Shown: positions 34,670 to 43,311, numbered from the stretch's first letter. The stretch is DNA of 63,174 bases from Pseudomonas crudilactis (GCF_013433315.1 NZ_WXVV01000035.1:1-63174); one strand, 5' to 3'. A program made the numbers and translations. The notes: a model not told the origin generated them from the sequence alone.

Positions 34670-35463
34670 AGATTGATCTGAGTGGAAAACTGGCCATTGT
34701 CAGCGGCAGCACTGCTGGTATCGGCTTGGGTATCAGCCAGTCGCTGGCCGAAGCTGGCGCCACGGTGGTGGTGATCGGCCGCGACACCGGCAAAGTTGAA
34801 CAGGCGTTGGCGAGTATTCGCGAGAAAGTCCCAGGTGCGCAGTTGCGTGGTTTGGCTGCCGATCTGGGCACCGCGGAGGGCGCGCAGAAGCTGTTCGCTG
34901 CTGAACCGCGCGCGGACATTCTGGTGAACAACCTCGGCATCTTCGACGCCGTGGATTTCTTCGACGCGCCGGACAGCGAGTGGACGCGCTTCTATGAGGT
35001 CAACGTGATTTCCGGTGTGCGTCTGGCGCGGCATTATGTGCCGGCGATGGTCGAGCAAGGTTGGGGCCGAGTGATTTTCCTGTCTTCGGAATCCGGCGTC
35101 GCCACGCCAGCGGACATGATCAACTACGGCGTGACCAAAAGCGCCAATCTGGCGGTGTCCCACGGTCTGGCCAAACGTCTGGCTGGCACCGGGGTGACGG
35201 TCAATGCGATCCTGCCGGGACCGACCTTCACCGATGGCCTGCAAGACATGCTCAAGGATGCCGCCGCCGAATCCGGGCGCAACCTGCGCGATGAAGCCGA
35301 CGCCTTCGTGCTCAAGGCCCGCCCCACTTCGATCATCCAGCGTGTCGCCGATGTTGAAGAGGTCGCGCACCTGGTCACCTACATTGCTTCGCCGCTGTCC
35401 TCGGCCACCACCGGCGCAGCCTTGCGCGTCGATGGCGGCGTGGTCGACAGCCTGACGATCTGA
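34666..35463 (+). CDS. Short-chain dehydrogenase/reductase
   Basis: A 265-residue SDR. The cofactor motif is SGSTAGIGLGIS near residues 13-24, NNLGI follows, and the catalytic Ser and YxxxK are in FLSSESGVATPADMINYGVTKS. The overlap of its ATG with the TGA of the aldo/keto reductase gene indicates translational coupling. With its partners it probably acts on one small aldehyde or sugar-type substrate. Confidence 0.93.
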   Translation: MKIDLSGKLAIVSGSTAGIGLGISQSLAEAGATVVVIGRDTGKVEQALASIREKVPGAQLRGLAADLGTAEGAQKLFAAEPRADILVNNLGIFDAVDFFDAPDSEWTRFYEVNVISGVRLARHYVPAMVEQGWGRVIFLSSESGVATPADMINYGVTKSANLAVSHGLAKRLAGTGVTVNAILPGPTFTDGLQDMLKDAAAESGRNLRDEADAFVLKARPTSIIQRVADVEEVAHLVTYIASPLSSATTGAALRVDGGVVDSLTI

Positions 35464-35486
35464 ATTCCCGAGAGAGACGTTTATCT

Positions 35487-35897
35487 ATGCCTACAGCATC
35501 AGCAACCATCGATATCCCGGCCTCGGCCGATCAGGTCTGGCAATTGATCGGCGGCTTCAACACGCTGCCCGATTGGCTGCCGTTTATTCCCAACAGTGAA
35601 CTGAGCGACGGTGGGCGCGTGCGCACCTTGCAAACCGCTGACGGCGGCGTGGTGGTCGAGCGTCTGCAAGCGTTCGATAACACAGCGAAGACCTACAGTT
35701 ATTCGATTGAACAGGCGCCGTTTCCGGCCACTGATTACTTGGCGACGATCAAGGTCGAAGCTCTGGGGCAGGGCGCACGGGTGACGTGGTCGGGGCGCTT
35801 TAACGCCAAAGGCGTGAGCGATGAGGAAGTGGTGGCGTTGTTTAACGGCATCTACCAAGGTGGACTCGAGGCATTGCGCGCCAATTACCCAACCTGA
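35487..35897 (+). CDS. SRPBCC-family protein (START-like)
   Basis: A 136-residue protein of the polyketide-cyclase/SRPBCC fold. The start MPTASATIDIPASADQVWQLIGGFNTLPDW is typical and the hydrophobic cavity segments follow. Members bind or transform hydrophobic ligands. Gap to the SDR gene is 23 bases with GAGAGA upstream, so it is probably the third gene of the operon. Function within the pathway is unknown. Confidence 0.88.
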   Translation: MPTASATIDIPASADQVWQLIGGFNTLPDWLPFIPNSELSDGGRVRTLQTADGGVVVERLQAFDNTAKTYSYSIEQAPFPATDYLATIKVEALGQGARVTWSGRFNAKGVSDEEVVALFNGIYQGGLEALRANYPT

Positions 35898-35913
35898 TCA
35901 TTGAGCACAAAAC

Positions 35914-36005
35914 CCTGTGGGAGCGAGCTTGCTCGCGAAGAGGGAGTATCAGGCAACATCTTTGTTGAATGACACACCGCCTTCGCGAGCAAGCTCGCTC
36001 CCACA
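35914..36005. repeat. REPIN (inverted REP pair)
   Basis: CTGTGGGAGCGAGCTTGCTC and an inverted copy with a 90-base footprint between convergent genes. Confidence 0.9.
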
Positions 36006-36028
36006 TTGATTGCGTTTCAGAGTAGGAA

Positions 36029-37423
36029 TCAGGAATTCTCGATCAGGCTCTGCCGGCAATCGAGCAGCAATTTCGCCCCGCCCAGATCACTGCTGCCGAC
36101 TTCAAGACTGAAGCCATGCAAGCTGACAATCGCGGCGACAATCGACAGCCCCAAACCAAAACCACCCTGCGGCTGCCCACCCTCGGCGCGATAGAAACGC
36201 TGGAACACCGCCTCGCGCTCAGCCTCGGGAATCCCCGGTCCTGAATCGTGCACTTCAATCCGCGTCTGTCCCCCCGCGTTCACCCCACGCAGCATCACTG
36301 TGCCGCCCGGTGGTGTGAACTTGATCGAATTACTCAGCAGATTGGCCAAGGCCTCGAACAGCAACGCCCGATCACCATTGAGCGGCGGCAGCGTCTCCGG
36401 CATGTTCAGCTCGAAACGCAGCTCGCCTTCCTCGGCCAGCGGCAGGTAAAACTCATGCAGCTCTTCCAGCAACTGCACCGGGTCGAGCTCGACAAAACCT
36501 GAACGGCGCTGACGATCCTCCAGTTCGGAAATCCGCAGCAACCCGCGAAACCGCGCCATCAGCGTATCCGCTTCAGCCAGCACCAAATCCAGTTGCGCCG
36601 CTTCCTGCGAGCCTTCGCCAGCCTGCTGCTGCATGCGATACAACTGCGCGCGCAGTCGCGTCAGCGGCGTGCGCAAATCATGGGCGATGTTGTCACAAAC
36701 GCCTTTGACTTCATTCATCAAGCGTTCGATGCGTTCGAGCATGGCGTTGACGATCGCGGCGAGCATGTCCAGTTCATCGCGGCGGTTGGACAGGGGCAGG
36801 CGATGGGTCAGGTCGCCGGCAACAATTGCCTGGGCGCTGTCCTGAATCGCTCGGATGCGCCGCAACGGCCGACGCCGCAGCAAATGCCAACCGGCAATCC
36901 CCGGCAGAATCGTCAACGACACGCCCCAGAACAACGCATGCAAAATGATCCGCGTGACGGCGAACAGCGAGCCGTTGTCGCGCAGCAACACCAGCCAGCG
37001 GCCGTCGCGGGTTTGCGTGGCGACCGCATCGCAGCTGTCATTGGGCAGGGTCGGGTCATCGGAGTCGGCGCAGTCGGCGAGCATGTGGATCTTGCCGTCC
37101 AGCGGCAGGCCTTCGGGAATCTGCTGCAAGGCGCCGCCGAGGTAAACGCCGTCGGCGTCGAACAAGCCATAGGCGTCGATGCCGCGAATATCGAAAGTCA
37201 TGCTGGCGGCGAGGGCGTCTTCCAGTTGCTCGCCGCGGAAATGCGAAAACAGGTGCTGACGTTGCATCAGCGAATGTTTGGCGAGGTTGTCGAGGTAGCC
37301 GGAAACCTCGTAATACATGACCCCCATGAGGATCGCGCTCCAGGCCACGAACAGCGAACTGTACAGCGCCAGCAAGCGGCTGCTGGAGGAGCGCCAGCCG
37401 TCAGACGGGTTCGGCAATGACAT
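36029..37423 (-). CDS. Sensor histidine kinase
   Basis: A 464-residue membrane kinase. A first helix (ALYSSLFVAWSAILMGVMYYE) opens a periplasmic sensor of about 120 residues, then a second helix and a HAMP domain follow (about 190-240). The phospho-accepting His is in CDNIAHDLRTPLTRLR, the N box is NLLSNSIKFTPPGG and the G box is DSGPGIPEAERE. The start overlaps the regulator gene stop by 23 bases, so the two are coupled. The sensed signal is unknown. Confidence 0.92.
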   Translation of the reverse strand: MSLPNPSDGWRSSSSRLLALYSSLFVAWSAILMGVMYYEVSGYLDNLAKHSLMQRQHLFSHFRGEQLEDALAASMTFDIRGIDAYGLFDADGVYLGGALQQIPEGLPLDGKIHMLADCADSDDPTLPNDSCDAVATQTRDGRWLVLLRDNGSLFAVTRIILHALFWGVSLTILPGIAGWHLLRRRPLRRIRAIQDSAQAIVAGDLTHRLPLSNRRDELDMLAAIVNAMLERIERLMNEVKGVCDNIAHDLRTPLTRLRAQLYRMQQQAGEGSQEAAQLDLVLAEADTLMARFRGLLRISELEDRQRRSGFVELDPVQLLEELHEFYLPLAEEGELRFELNMPETLPPLNGDRALLFEALANLLSNSIKFTPPGGTVMLRGVNAGGQTRIEVHDSGPGIPEAEREAVFQRFYRAEGGQPQGGFGLGLSIVAAIVSLHGFSLEVGSSDLGGAKLLLDCRQSLIENS

Positions 37424-38084
37424 AACCGGAGCCTCGTACCGTGCGGATCAGCGGCACATGGCCGACGGCGTCGATCTTCTTGCGCAGACGGCCGATGTGC
37501 ACGTCGATCAGGTTGGTGCCGGGGTCGAAGTGATAACCCCAGACCTCTTCGAAAATCATCATCCGCGAGAGGATCTGGCCGCTGTTGCGCATGAGGAATT
37601 CAAGCAACTTGTATTCGGTCGGCAATAGCGTCAGCACCTGTTCGGCACGGCGCGCTTCGTGGCTGATCAAGTCCAGTTCGAGGTCGGCCACCTGCAACGT
37701 TGTCGCCTGAGTCGCGCCGCTGTTCTGTCGGCGCAGCAACACTTCGACCCGTGCGGCCATCTCGTCGGTGGCGAACGGTTTGGTCAGGTAATCATCGCCG
37801 CCGGCGCGCAAGCCGCGCACGCGCTCGTCGACATCGGAGAGGGCGCTGATCATCAGGATCGGTGTGGCCACGCCCATGGTGCGCAGGGTGGTGACGATGG
37901 CCAGGCCATCAAGTTCGGGCAGCATGCGGTCGAGGGTGATCAGGTCGTAGTTGCCGCTCACGGCGCGGTCGAGGCCTTCGCGGCCATTGTCGACCCAGTC
38001 GACTTCCAGCCCGTGGCTGCTCAGTTCGGCGACAATTTCCCGCGCAGTCACGGCGTCGTCTTCGATGGTCAAGATACGAGTCAT
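37401..38084 (-). CDS. OmpR/PhoB-family response regulator
   Basis: A 227-residue regulator. The receiver shows TIEDDAVTA, the phosphorylation site LITLDRMLPELDG and the Lys in YLTKPFATDE. The C-terminal winged helix ends LRKKIDAVGHVPLIRTVRGSGYVI. The start at 38084 gives the usual MTRILTIEDD. It is the first gene of a two-gene operon with the overlapping kinase. The regulon cannot be inferred. Confidence 0.93.
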   Translation of the reverse strand: MTRILTIEDDAVTAREIVAELSSHGLEVDWVDNGREGLDRAVSGNYDLITLDRMLPELDGLAIVTTLRTMGVATPILMISALSDVDERVRGLRAGGDDYLTKPFATDEMAARVEVLLRRQNSGATQATTLQVADLELDLISHEARRAEQVLTLLPTEYKLLEFLMRNSGQILSRMMIFEEVWGYHFDPGTNLIDVHIGRLRKKIDAVGHVPLIRTVRGSGYVIAEPV

Positions 38085-38392
38085 AGGCAGACCTGCTGAT
38101 CGGTTCAAACGGAATGGCAGCATTTTGCCAAGAAAATCCGCTGACGCTTTAAATTAACTTTCATGTTGTAGCTGTCACAAACGCAAATTTCGGATCCTGG
38201 CAAAATTCACTGCCAATGCATAAAACCCGCTGTTAATCGGCATTTGTTGCAATTTGCAAGGTTTGCGTAAGTTCATTCTTTGTAACTGTATGAAATTAAT
38301 GGATTTATTTAATTTGCTCGACTGGCACGGTCACTGCAATTCCTCTGATGACGAGTTGTAACACCATTTTTCATGCCTGGAGCAGAACAACA
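38085..38392. other. AT-rich intergenic region, 308 bases
   Basis: This is a promoter-rich divergent region between a response regulator and a membrane-protein gene. The right part carries a sigma-54-like site at 38323-38338. AT-rich runs near 38290-38320 may be upstream activator sites. No coding frame is visible. Confidence 0.6.
38323..38338 (+). promoter_or_regulatory. Sigma-54 promoter candidate
   Basis: TGGCACG-GTCA-CTGCA matches the -24/-12 consensus TGGCACG-N4-TTGCA with one mismatch and the correct ten-base spacing between GG and GC. It lies 55 bases before the ATG at 38393. Confidence 0.6.
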
Positions 38393-39322
38393 ATGAATAG
38401 ATCCCCTGATGGGTTTTATCCCGCCGTTGAAGAGTCGAGCAGCGTTTCGGGCGTGTCCTGGGGCGCGATTTTCGCCGGTGCTGCGGCTGCCGCTGCACTG
38501 TCGATGATTTTGGTGTTGCTCGGGTTCGGTTTGGGTTTCTCTGCCGTTTCACCGTGGGCCGGAGAGGGCGTCAGCGCCAAGGGCCTGGGCATTTCAACGA
38601 TAGTCTGGCTGGCTTTGACGCAAATCATCGCTTCCGGCATGGGCGGTTACATCGCCGGTCGTCTGCGGGTGAAGTGGGCGAACATGCACGGTGACGAAGT
38701 GTATTTCCGCGACACCGCGCACGGCTTCCTTGCCTGGTGTGTGGCGACGTTGGTCACCGCGGTGCTGGTGGTCGGTTCGGTCAGCAGCGTGATCAGCGGT
38801 GGTGTGCAGGCCGGTGCCAGTGTTGCCGGCGGTGCTGCCAGCGCGATGACCCAAGCGGCTGGTACCGCTGCGGCGAACACCGACAGCAACCAGTACGGCT
38901 ACTACATCGACAGCCTGTTCCGCGATGACCGTCCGGCCTCCGTCAGCGATGACGCCGCGCATGGCGCCGTGGCGCGGATCTTCGCGCAAAGCCTGGCCAA
39001 CGGTCAGCTCAGTGCCGAAGACCGTACCTACCTCGCGCAACTGGTCGCACAACGGACCAACCTGACTCAGGCCGATGCCGAGCGCCGCGTCGATGAAATC
39101 TATGCGCGCACCCAGAAAGCCCTGGCCGACGCCAAAGTCAAAGCGCAACAAGCCGCCGACACTGCTGCGAAAGTCGCTGCCTTGACCTCGCTGTGGATGT
39201 TCGTCTCGCTGTTGGCCGGTGCGTTCTTCGCCAGCCTCGCAGCCACCTTCGGCGGTCGTCGCCGCGATGCGGTCGAGTACGTTGAAGTCGACACCTACAC
39301 CACGACCACTCCAGTCCGTTAA
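38393..39322 (+). CDS. Hypothetical membrane protein, 309 residues
   Basis: An integral membrane protein with hydrophobic segments at about 20-45, 60-80, 105-130 and near the C-terminus (ALTSLWMFVSLLAGAFFASLAATFGG). Between them lie a glycine/alanine-rich stretch and a long soluble loop with EDRTYLAQLVAQRTNLTQADAERRVDEIY, similar to a helical region found in alpha/beta-proteobacterial membrane proteins. No enzyme motif. A small membrane gene follows after nine bases. The start at 38393 follows GGAGCAG. Confidence 0.7.
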   Translation: MNRSPDGFYPAVEESSSVSGVSWGAIFAGAAAAAALSMILVLLGFGLGFSAVSPWAGEGVSAKGLGISTIVWLALTQIIASGMGGYIAGRLRVKWANMHGDEVYFRDTAHGFLAWCVATLVTAVLVVGSVSSVISGGVQAGASVAGGAASAMTQAAGTAAANTDSNQYGYYIDSLFRDDRPASVSDDAAHGAVARIFAQSLANGQLSAEDRTYLAQLVAQRTNLTQADAERRVDEIYARTQKALADAKVKAQQAADTAAKVAALTSLWMFVSLLAGAFFASLAATFGGRRRDAVEYVEVDTYTTTTPVR

Positions 39323-39331
39323 ACAAGGAGC

Positions 39332-39412
39332 ATGACCATGCGCTCACTACTGCTGTTTTTCCTCGGCGTACCGATCCCGATCATCATCCTGATCGCCCTG
39401 TTCGTGCACTGA
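39332..39412 (+). CDS. 26-residue hydrophobic mini-protein
   Basis: AAGGAG lies just before the ATG. The product is 26 residues, MTMRSLLLFFLGVPIPIIIL and then IALFVH: one membrane helix. An in-frame ATG at 39338 would give 24 residues. It directly follows the 309-residue membrane protein gene and is followed by a strong terminator, so it probably belongs to that operon. It resembles small hydrophobic genes often left out of annotations. Confidence 0.6.
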   Translation: MTMRSLLLFFLGVPIPIIILIALFVH

Positions 39413-39437
39413 TTGCTCCATTGAGGCCCATGCCTCG

Positions 39438-39470
39438 GCCGCTTCCACCTTCGGGTGGAAGCGGCTTTTT
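39438..39470 (+). terminator. Strong rho-independent terminator with TTCG loop
   Basis: A twelve-base stem GCCGCTTCCACC/GGTGGAAGCGGC closes a TTCG tetraloop and is followed by five Ts. It ends the membrane-protein operon. Confidence 0.95.
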
Positions 39471-39545
39471 GCTTTCTGGCGGGCAACAAGGCGAGAATCC
39501 GCGCTGTGCTGTATTTCGATAGACCTCTGATTAAGGATGAGAACG

Positions 39546-40085
39546 TTGAACAAGAAGGAAATCAAACGTCAGGTGAGCGAGATGCTCGACGCCGGTCGCT
39601 CGAAAACCGAAACCTTCAAGGCGTTGTCCGGCGGCGCAGTCAAGGACAAGGTGCTGGCGTATCTGATCGGCTCGTGGCCCGATCCAGAACTGATTGATCG
39701 TCACGCCGGCAAGATAAAGGTGCTGCTCGGGCTGACCTATATCCAGGCGTTGATCGGGCTGGTGGGCGGTTATTTCCTCGGTCTGACGATCAGCACCGGT
39801 TGGGCCATCGGCATGGGGTTGTTTGCTGGTGTCGTACCTTTGCTGTTCGCTTGGGGTTTTTACCGCAACGTGGCGCAGGCCTACACCGTGTATGTATTTC
39901 TCTCGATCACCCAGATGCCACGTATGTTCAAGGACTATGGCGAAGATCCGATAGGCACGGTGATTGGCGTAGCGATCACGTTGGCCATGGTCTTTTTCGT
40001 CGCTTGGCTGAAAAACCTGCTGTTTCCTGACCTGGGTTTCTTCGGTGCAAAAAAGATCAAAGGGCAGTTCGTCTTCTCCAACTGA
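39546..40085 (+). CDS. Hypothetical membrane protein, 179 residues
   Basis: A protein with a charged N-terminal cytoplasmic part (NKKEIKRQVSEMLDAGRSKTETF, reminiscent of small regulatory helices) and three or four membrane segments. I set the start at TTG 39546, because AAGGATGAG lies eight bases upstream, whereas the ATG at 39537 touches the ribosome binding site. No family is recognised. Confidence 0.65.
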   Translation: MNKKEIKRQVSEMLDAGRSKTETFKALSGGAVKDKVLAYLIGSWPDPELIDRHAGKIKVLLGLTYIQALIGLVGGYFLGLTISTGWAIGMGLFAGVVPLLFAWGFYRNVAQAYTVYVFLSITQMPRMFKDYGEDPIGTVIGVAITLAMVFFVAWLKNLLFPDLGFFGAKKIKGQFVFSN

Positions 40086-40110
40086 TCGTTGGACAATCCA
40101 ACCGCTTTCA

Positions 40111-40124
40111 CTGGCCTGGATCAA
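40111..40124 (+). promoter_or_regulatory. ANR box-like site upstream of hcnA
   Basis: CTGGC-CTGG-ATCAA matches the half-degenerate ANR site reported for hcnA promoters (TTGGC-N4-ATCAA) at nine of ten defined bases. ANR is the anaerobic FNR-type regulator that activates cyanide synthesis at low oxygen. Confidence 0.6.
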
Positions 40125-40306
40125 TATTTCGAGCGGCGAGATCGCCTAACGTAAATGATCCCGGCCTTTGCTGAGGTATGAACTACAGTGCTTCACGCGC
40201 ACCTTGTTGCGCTGACGAAGTGCGCGTCGACGCCCCAATCACAGCAACAATAAATGCGTCGACACGCTGTAGTGCAGCAAGGAGCTGACACCACCTCAAC
40301 CGAACT

Positions 40307-40318
40307 TTCACGGATGAA
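40307..40318 (+). promoter_or_regulatory. RsmA/RsmE binding site over the hcnA ribosome binding site
   Basis: TTCACGGATGAA is the element known from hcnA mRNAs of fluorescent pseudomonads: a small hairpin exposing GGA that doubles as the Shine-Dalgarno. RsmA/E blocks translation until Gac-induced small RNAs remove it. The GGA lies 11 bases before the ATG at 40326. A second GGA (GCAAGGAGCTG, 40277-40287) may be an accessory site. Confidence 0.85.
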
Positions 40319-40325
40319 CATCGCA

Positions 40326-40643
40326 ATGCACTGCCAAGAAAGAACTTTCGATATCCAGCCATTGGCGCAGGCGGATATGACCGTCCACATCAACGGCCAA
40401 GCGGTCACCGCCGCCATCGGCGAAACCGTTCTCAGCGTTATCCAGTCCCTCGGCGTGCGCCAGATCGCGCGCAACGATCACAACCAGATCACCGGCGCCT
40501 ATTGCGGCATGGGCGTGTGTCAGTGCTGCCTGGTGAAAATCAATGGCCGACACAAACGCCGTGCCTGCCAGACCGTGGTGCGTGACGGCATGCACATCGA
40601 AACCCAGGTCAACCGCATCACCACGCAGGAGGTGCTCGTATGA
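40326..40643 (+). CDS. hcnA: Hydrogen cyanide synthase subunit HcnA
   Basis: A 105-residue [2Fe-2S] subunit of the membrane-bound enzyme that oxidises glycine to HCN and CO2. The ferredoxin-type cysteines are in CGMGVCQCC and RRACQT. The start at ATG 40326 (MHCQERTFDIQPLAQADMTV) fits known HcnA proteins and keeps the ribosome binding site with the Rsm element. The upstream ATG at 40314 overlaps that site and is unlikely. Its stop overlaps hcnB by four bases. Confidence 0.92.
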   Translation: MHCQERTFDIQPLAQADMTVHINGQAVTAAIGETVLSVIQSLGVRQIARNDHNQITGAYCGMGVCQCCLVKINGRHKRRACQTVVRDGMHIETQVNRITTQEVLV

Positions 40644-42049
40644 GCCTGCAACCGGTCATCGTCGGCGGCGGCCCGGCGGGGATGGCGGCAGCCATCGAGC
40701 TGGCGCGCCACGGCGTGCGCTGCACCTTGCTCGAAGAAGCTTCGCGCCTCGGCGGCGTGGTCTATCGCGGGCCGCTGCGGGACGGCGTGCAACTGGATTA
40801 TCTCGGCCCGCGCTACTCCGAAGCGCTGGGCAAACTGCACGGTGATTTTCAGGAACAGTCCGGGCTGATTGACGTGCACCTCAACCATCGTGTGGTCTGC
40901 GCTGAAGGCACCCGCGCGCTGGTGGTGCTCGATGGCGACGAGCAACTGCACGAAATCGAGTACGCGCAATTGCTGTTGTCGGCCGGATGCCACGAACGCA
41001 GCGTGCCGTTTCCCGGCTGGACCTTGCCGGGGGTGATCATGCTCGGTGGTCTGCAACTGCAAATCAAAAGTGGCGTGGTCAAGCCGCAAGGGCCGGTGAT
41101 CATCGCCGGCACCGGGCCGTTGCTGCCGCTGGTGGCGACACAACTTCATGCGGCAGGCGTCAGCGTCGCGGGCGTGTATGAGGCCTGCGCGTTCGGCAAG
41201 ATCGCCCGGGAAAGTCTGGCGTTGCTGAACAAGCCGCAACTGTTCCTCGACGGCTTGAGCATGCTCGCCTACTTGAAACTGCACGGCATCCCGATGAATT
41301 ACGGCTGGGGCGTGGTCGAAGCCCATGGCGAAGACGAACTGAAAAGCGTCAGCGTCGCGCCGTACTCGGCCACTTGGGAACCGGACATGAGCCGCGTCGA
41401 GCGCTTCGAAGCCAAGACCCTCGCGGTCGGTTACGGCTTTATTCCGCGCACGCAACTGAGCCAGCAGATGGGCCTGGATCATGGCTTCAGCGACGACGGT
41501 TATCTGCGCGCCAACGCCAACCTCTGGCAGCAAAGCAACGAACCCCACGTGCATCTGGCCGGCGACATGGGCGGGATTCGCGGCGGTGAAGCAGCGATGC
41601 TCGCCGGCAAGATCGCGGCGACATCGATTCTGCTGCAACGCGGTGTCCTTGAAGAGGAGCTGGCGCGGGTGCGCCGCGATCGCTATTTGAGCAAACTCAA
41701 AGCCATCGTGCGTTTCCGCGCCGCCGTCGATCGCTACACCGAACGCGGCGTCGGCCAGACTGCATTGCCCGCCGCCGACACGGTGATCTGTCGCTGTGAA
41801 CACGCGACCCGCGCCGACATCGATCTGGCGCTGGAGCAGGGCGTGCAAGACATCGCCAGCCTGAAAATGCGCACCCGCGTGAGCATGGGCGATTGCCAGG
41901 GGCGCATGTGCGTCGGCTATTGCAGCGATCGACTGCGCCAGGCTACCGGCCGCAAGGACGTCGGTTGGCTGCGTCCGCGATTCCCGATCGATCCGATTCC
42001 TTTTTCCGCGTTCCAGTCTGTCGGCACGGAGGCCGCTGCCCATGAGTAA
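40640..42049 (+). CDS. hcnB: Hydrogen cyanide synthase subunit HcnB
   Basis: A 469-residue FAD flavoprotein of cyanide synthase. The FAD loop is VIVGGGPAGMAAAIEL, a second dinucleotide motif is IIAGTGPLLPL, and a C-terminal BFD-like cluster domain has CRCEH and GDCQGRMCVGYC. The length equals known HcnB. It overlaps hcnA by four bases and hcnC by eight bases, indicating translational coupling. It is related to octopine and D-hydroxyproline dehydrogenase alpha subunits, but gene order and HcnC similarity point to cyanide synthase. Confidence 0.93.
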   Translation: MSLQPVIVGGGPAGMAAAIELARHGVRCTLLEEASRLGGVVYRGPLRDGVQLDYLGPRYSEALGKLHGDFQEQSGLIDVHLNHRVVCAEGTRALVVLDGDEQLHEIEYAQLLLSAGCHERSVPFPGWTLPGVIMLGGLQLQIKSGVVKPQGPVIIAGTGPLLPLVATQLHAAGVSVAGVYEACAFGKIARESLALLNKPQLFLDGLSMLAYLKLHGIPMNYGWGVVEAHGEDELKSVSVAPYSATWEPDMSRVERFEAKTLAVGYGFIPRTQLSQQMGLDHGFSDDGYLRANANLWQQSNEPHVHLAGDMGGIRGGEAAMLAGKIAATSILLQRGVLEEELARVRRDRYLSKLKAIVRFRAAVDRYTERGVGQTALPAADTVICRCEHATRADIDLALEQGVQDIASLKMRTRVSMGDCQGRMCVGYCSDRLRQATGRKDVGWLRPRFPIDPIPFSAFQSVGTEAAAHE

Positions 42050-43301
42050 GTTCTATGACGTGGTCATTGCCGGTGGCGGCGTGATCGGGGCGTCCTGCGC
42101 CTATCAACTGTCCAAGCGCAAAAACCTCAAGATTGCACTGATCGATGCCAAGCGCCCGGGCAACGCAACCCGCGCGTCGGCCGGTGGTTTGTGGGCGATC
42201 GGTGAGTCGGTCGGCCTCGGCTGCGGGGTGATTTTCTTCCGCATGATGTCGGCCAACCGCAAGCGCGAAACCCAGGGCGCGGCGGTGGCGGTGGACGCGA
42301 GCACGCCGCACATTCTGCCGGAGTCGTTCTTCGATTTTGCTTTGCAGTCCAACGCGCTGTACCCGGCGTTGCACCGAGAGCTGAAAGACAATCACGGGAT
42401 GGATTTCAAGTTCGAAAAGACCGGGTTGAAATTCGTCATCTACGACGATGAAGACCGGCTCTACGCCGAGCACATCGTCGGCTGCATTCCGCACCTGGCC
42501 GATCAGGTGCGCTGGCTCGATCAGGCTGCGCTGCGCGAGTCCGAGCCGAGCGTCAGCCATGAGGCGCGCGGGGCGCTGGAGTTTCTCTGCGATCACCAGG
42601 TCAGCCCGTTCCGCCTCGCCGATGCCTACATGGAAGGCGCGCGGCAGAACGGCGTCGACATCTTCGTCAACACCAACGTCACCGGTGTGTTGCATCACGG
42701 CAGTCGCGTCACCGGTGTGCAGACGGCCGAGGAGGGCGTGTTCCACTGCAAGACGCTGATCAACGCCGGCGGTGCCTGGGCGGCGGACTTGAGCGAGTGG
42801 GCTACGGGCATTCGCATCCCGGTAAAACCGGTGAAGGGCCAGATTCTGCTGACCGAGCGCATGCCGAGAATCCTTAACGGCTGCCTGACCACCAGCGATT
42901 GCTACGTGGCGCAGAAAGACAACGGCGAGATCCTGATCGGCAGCACCACTGAAGACAAAGGCTTCGACGTCACCACCACCTACCCGGAAATCGCCGGGTT
43001 GGTGCAGGGTGCGGTGCGGTGTCTGCCGGAGCTGAAAGACGTCAACCTGAAACGCACGTGGGCGGGGTTGCGTCCGGGTTCGCCGGATGAGTTGCCGATT
43101 CTCGGGCCGATGCGCGGGGTGGAGGGTTATCTGAATGCCTGCGGGCATTTCCGCACCGGGATTCTGACCTCGGCGATTACCGGCGTGCTGCTGGACAAAC
43201 TGGTCAACGATGAGCCGCTGCCGCTGGACATCACACCGTTTCTGGCGGACCGGTTTGCAGTGGCACCGGTCAAACAGGAGCGCACGCTAGAGCCGGCCTG
43301 A
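42042..43301 (+). CDS. hcnC: Hydrogen cyanide synthase subunit HcnC
   Basis: A 419-residue FAD-dependent amino-acid-oxidase-like subunit. The N-terminal VVIAGGGVIGASCAYQLSKR binds FAD. Family stretches GNATRASAGGLWAIGESVGL, VAVDASTPHILP and KPVKGQILLTERMPRIL agree with HcnC as I remember it from P. aeruginosa and fluorescent strains. The C-terminal ACGHFRTGILTSAITG is standard for the fold. The REPIN follows nine bases after the stop. Confidence 0.95.
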   Translation: MSKFYDVVIAGGGVIGASCAYQLSKRKNLKIALIDAKRPGNATRASAGGLWAIGESVGLGCGVIFFRMMSANRKRETQGAAVAVDASTPHILPESFFDFALQSNALYPALHRELKDNHGMDFKFEKTGLKFVIYDDEDRLYAEHIVGCIPHLADQVRWLDQAALRESEPSVSHEARGALEFLCDHQVSPFRLADAYMEGARQNGVDIFVNTNVTGVLHHGSRVTGVQTAEEGVFHCKTLINAGGAWAADLSEWATGIRIPVKPVKGQILLTERMPRILNGCLTTSDCYVAQKDNGEILIGSTTEDKGFDVTTTYPEIAGLVQGAVRCLPELKDVNLKRTWAGLRPGSPDELPILGPMRGVEGYLNACGHFRTGILTSAITGVLLDKLVNDEPLPLDITPFLADRFAVAPVKQERTLEPA

Positions 43302-43311
43302 CACAGATCCC

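Noticed and set aside
40314..40643. Longer hcnA starting at 40314
   Set aside because: That ATG lies within the Rsm hairpin and leaves no Shine-Dalgarno. Family N-terminus begins at 40326.
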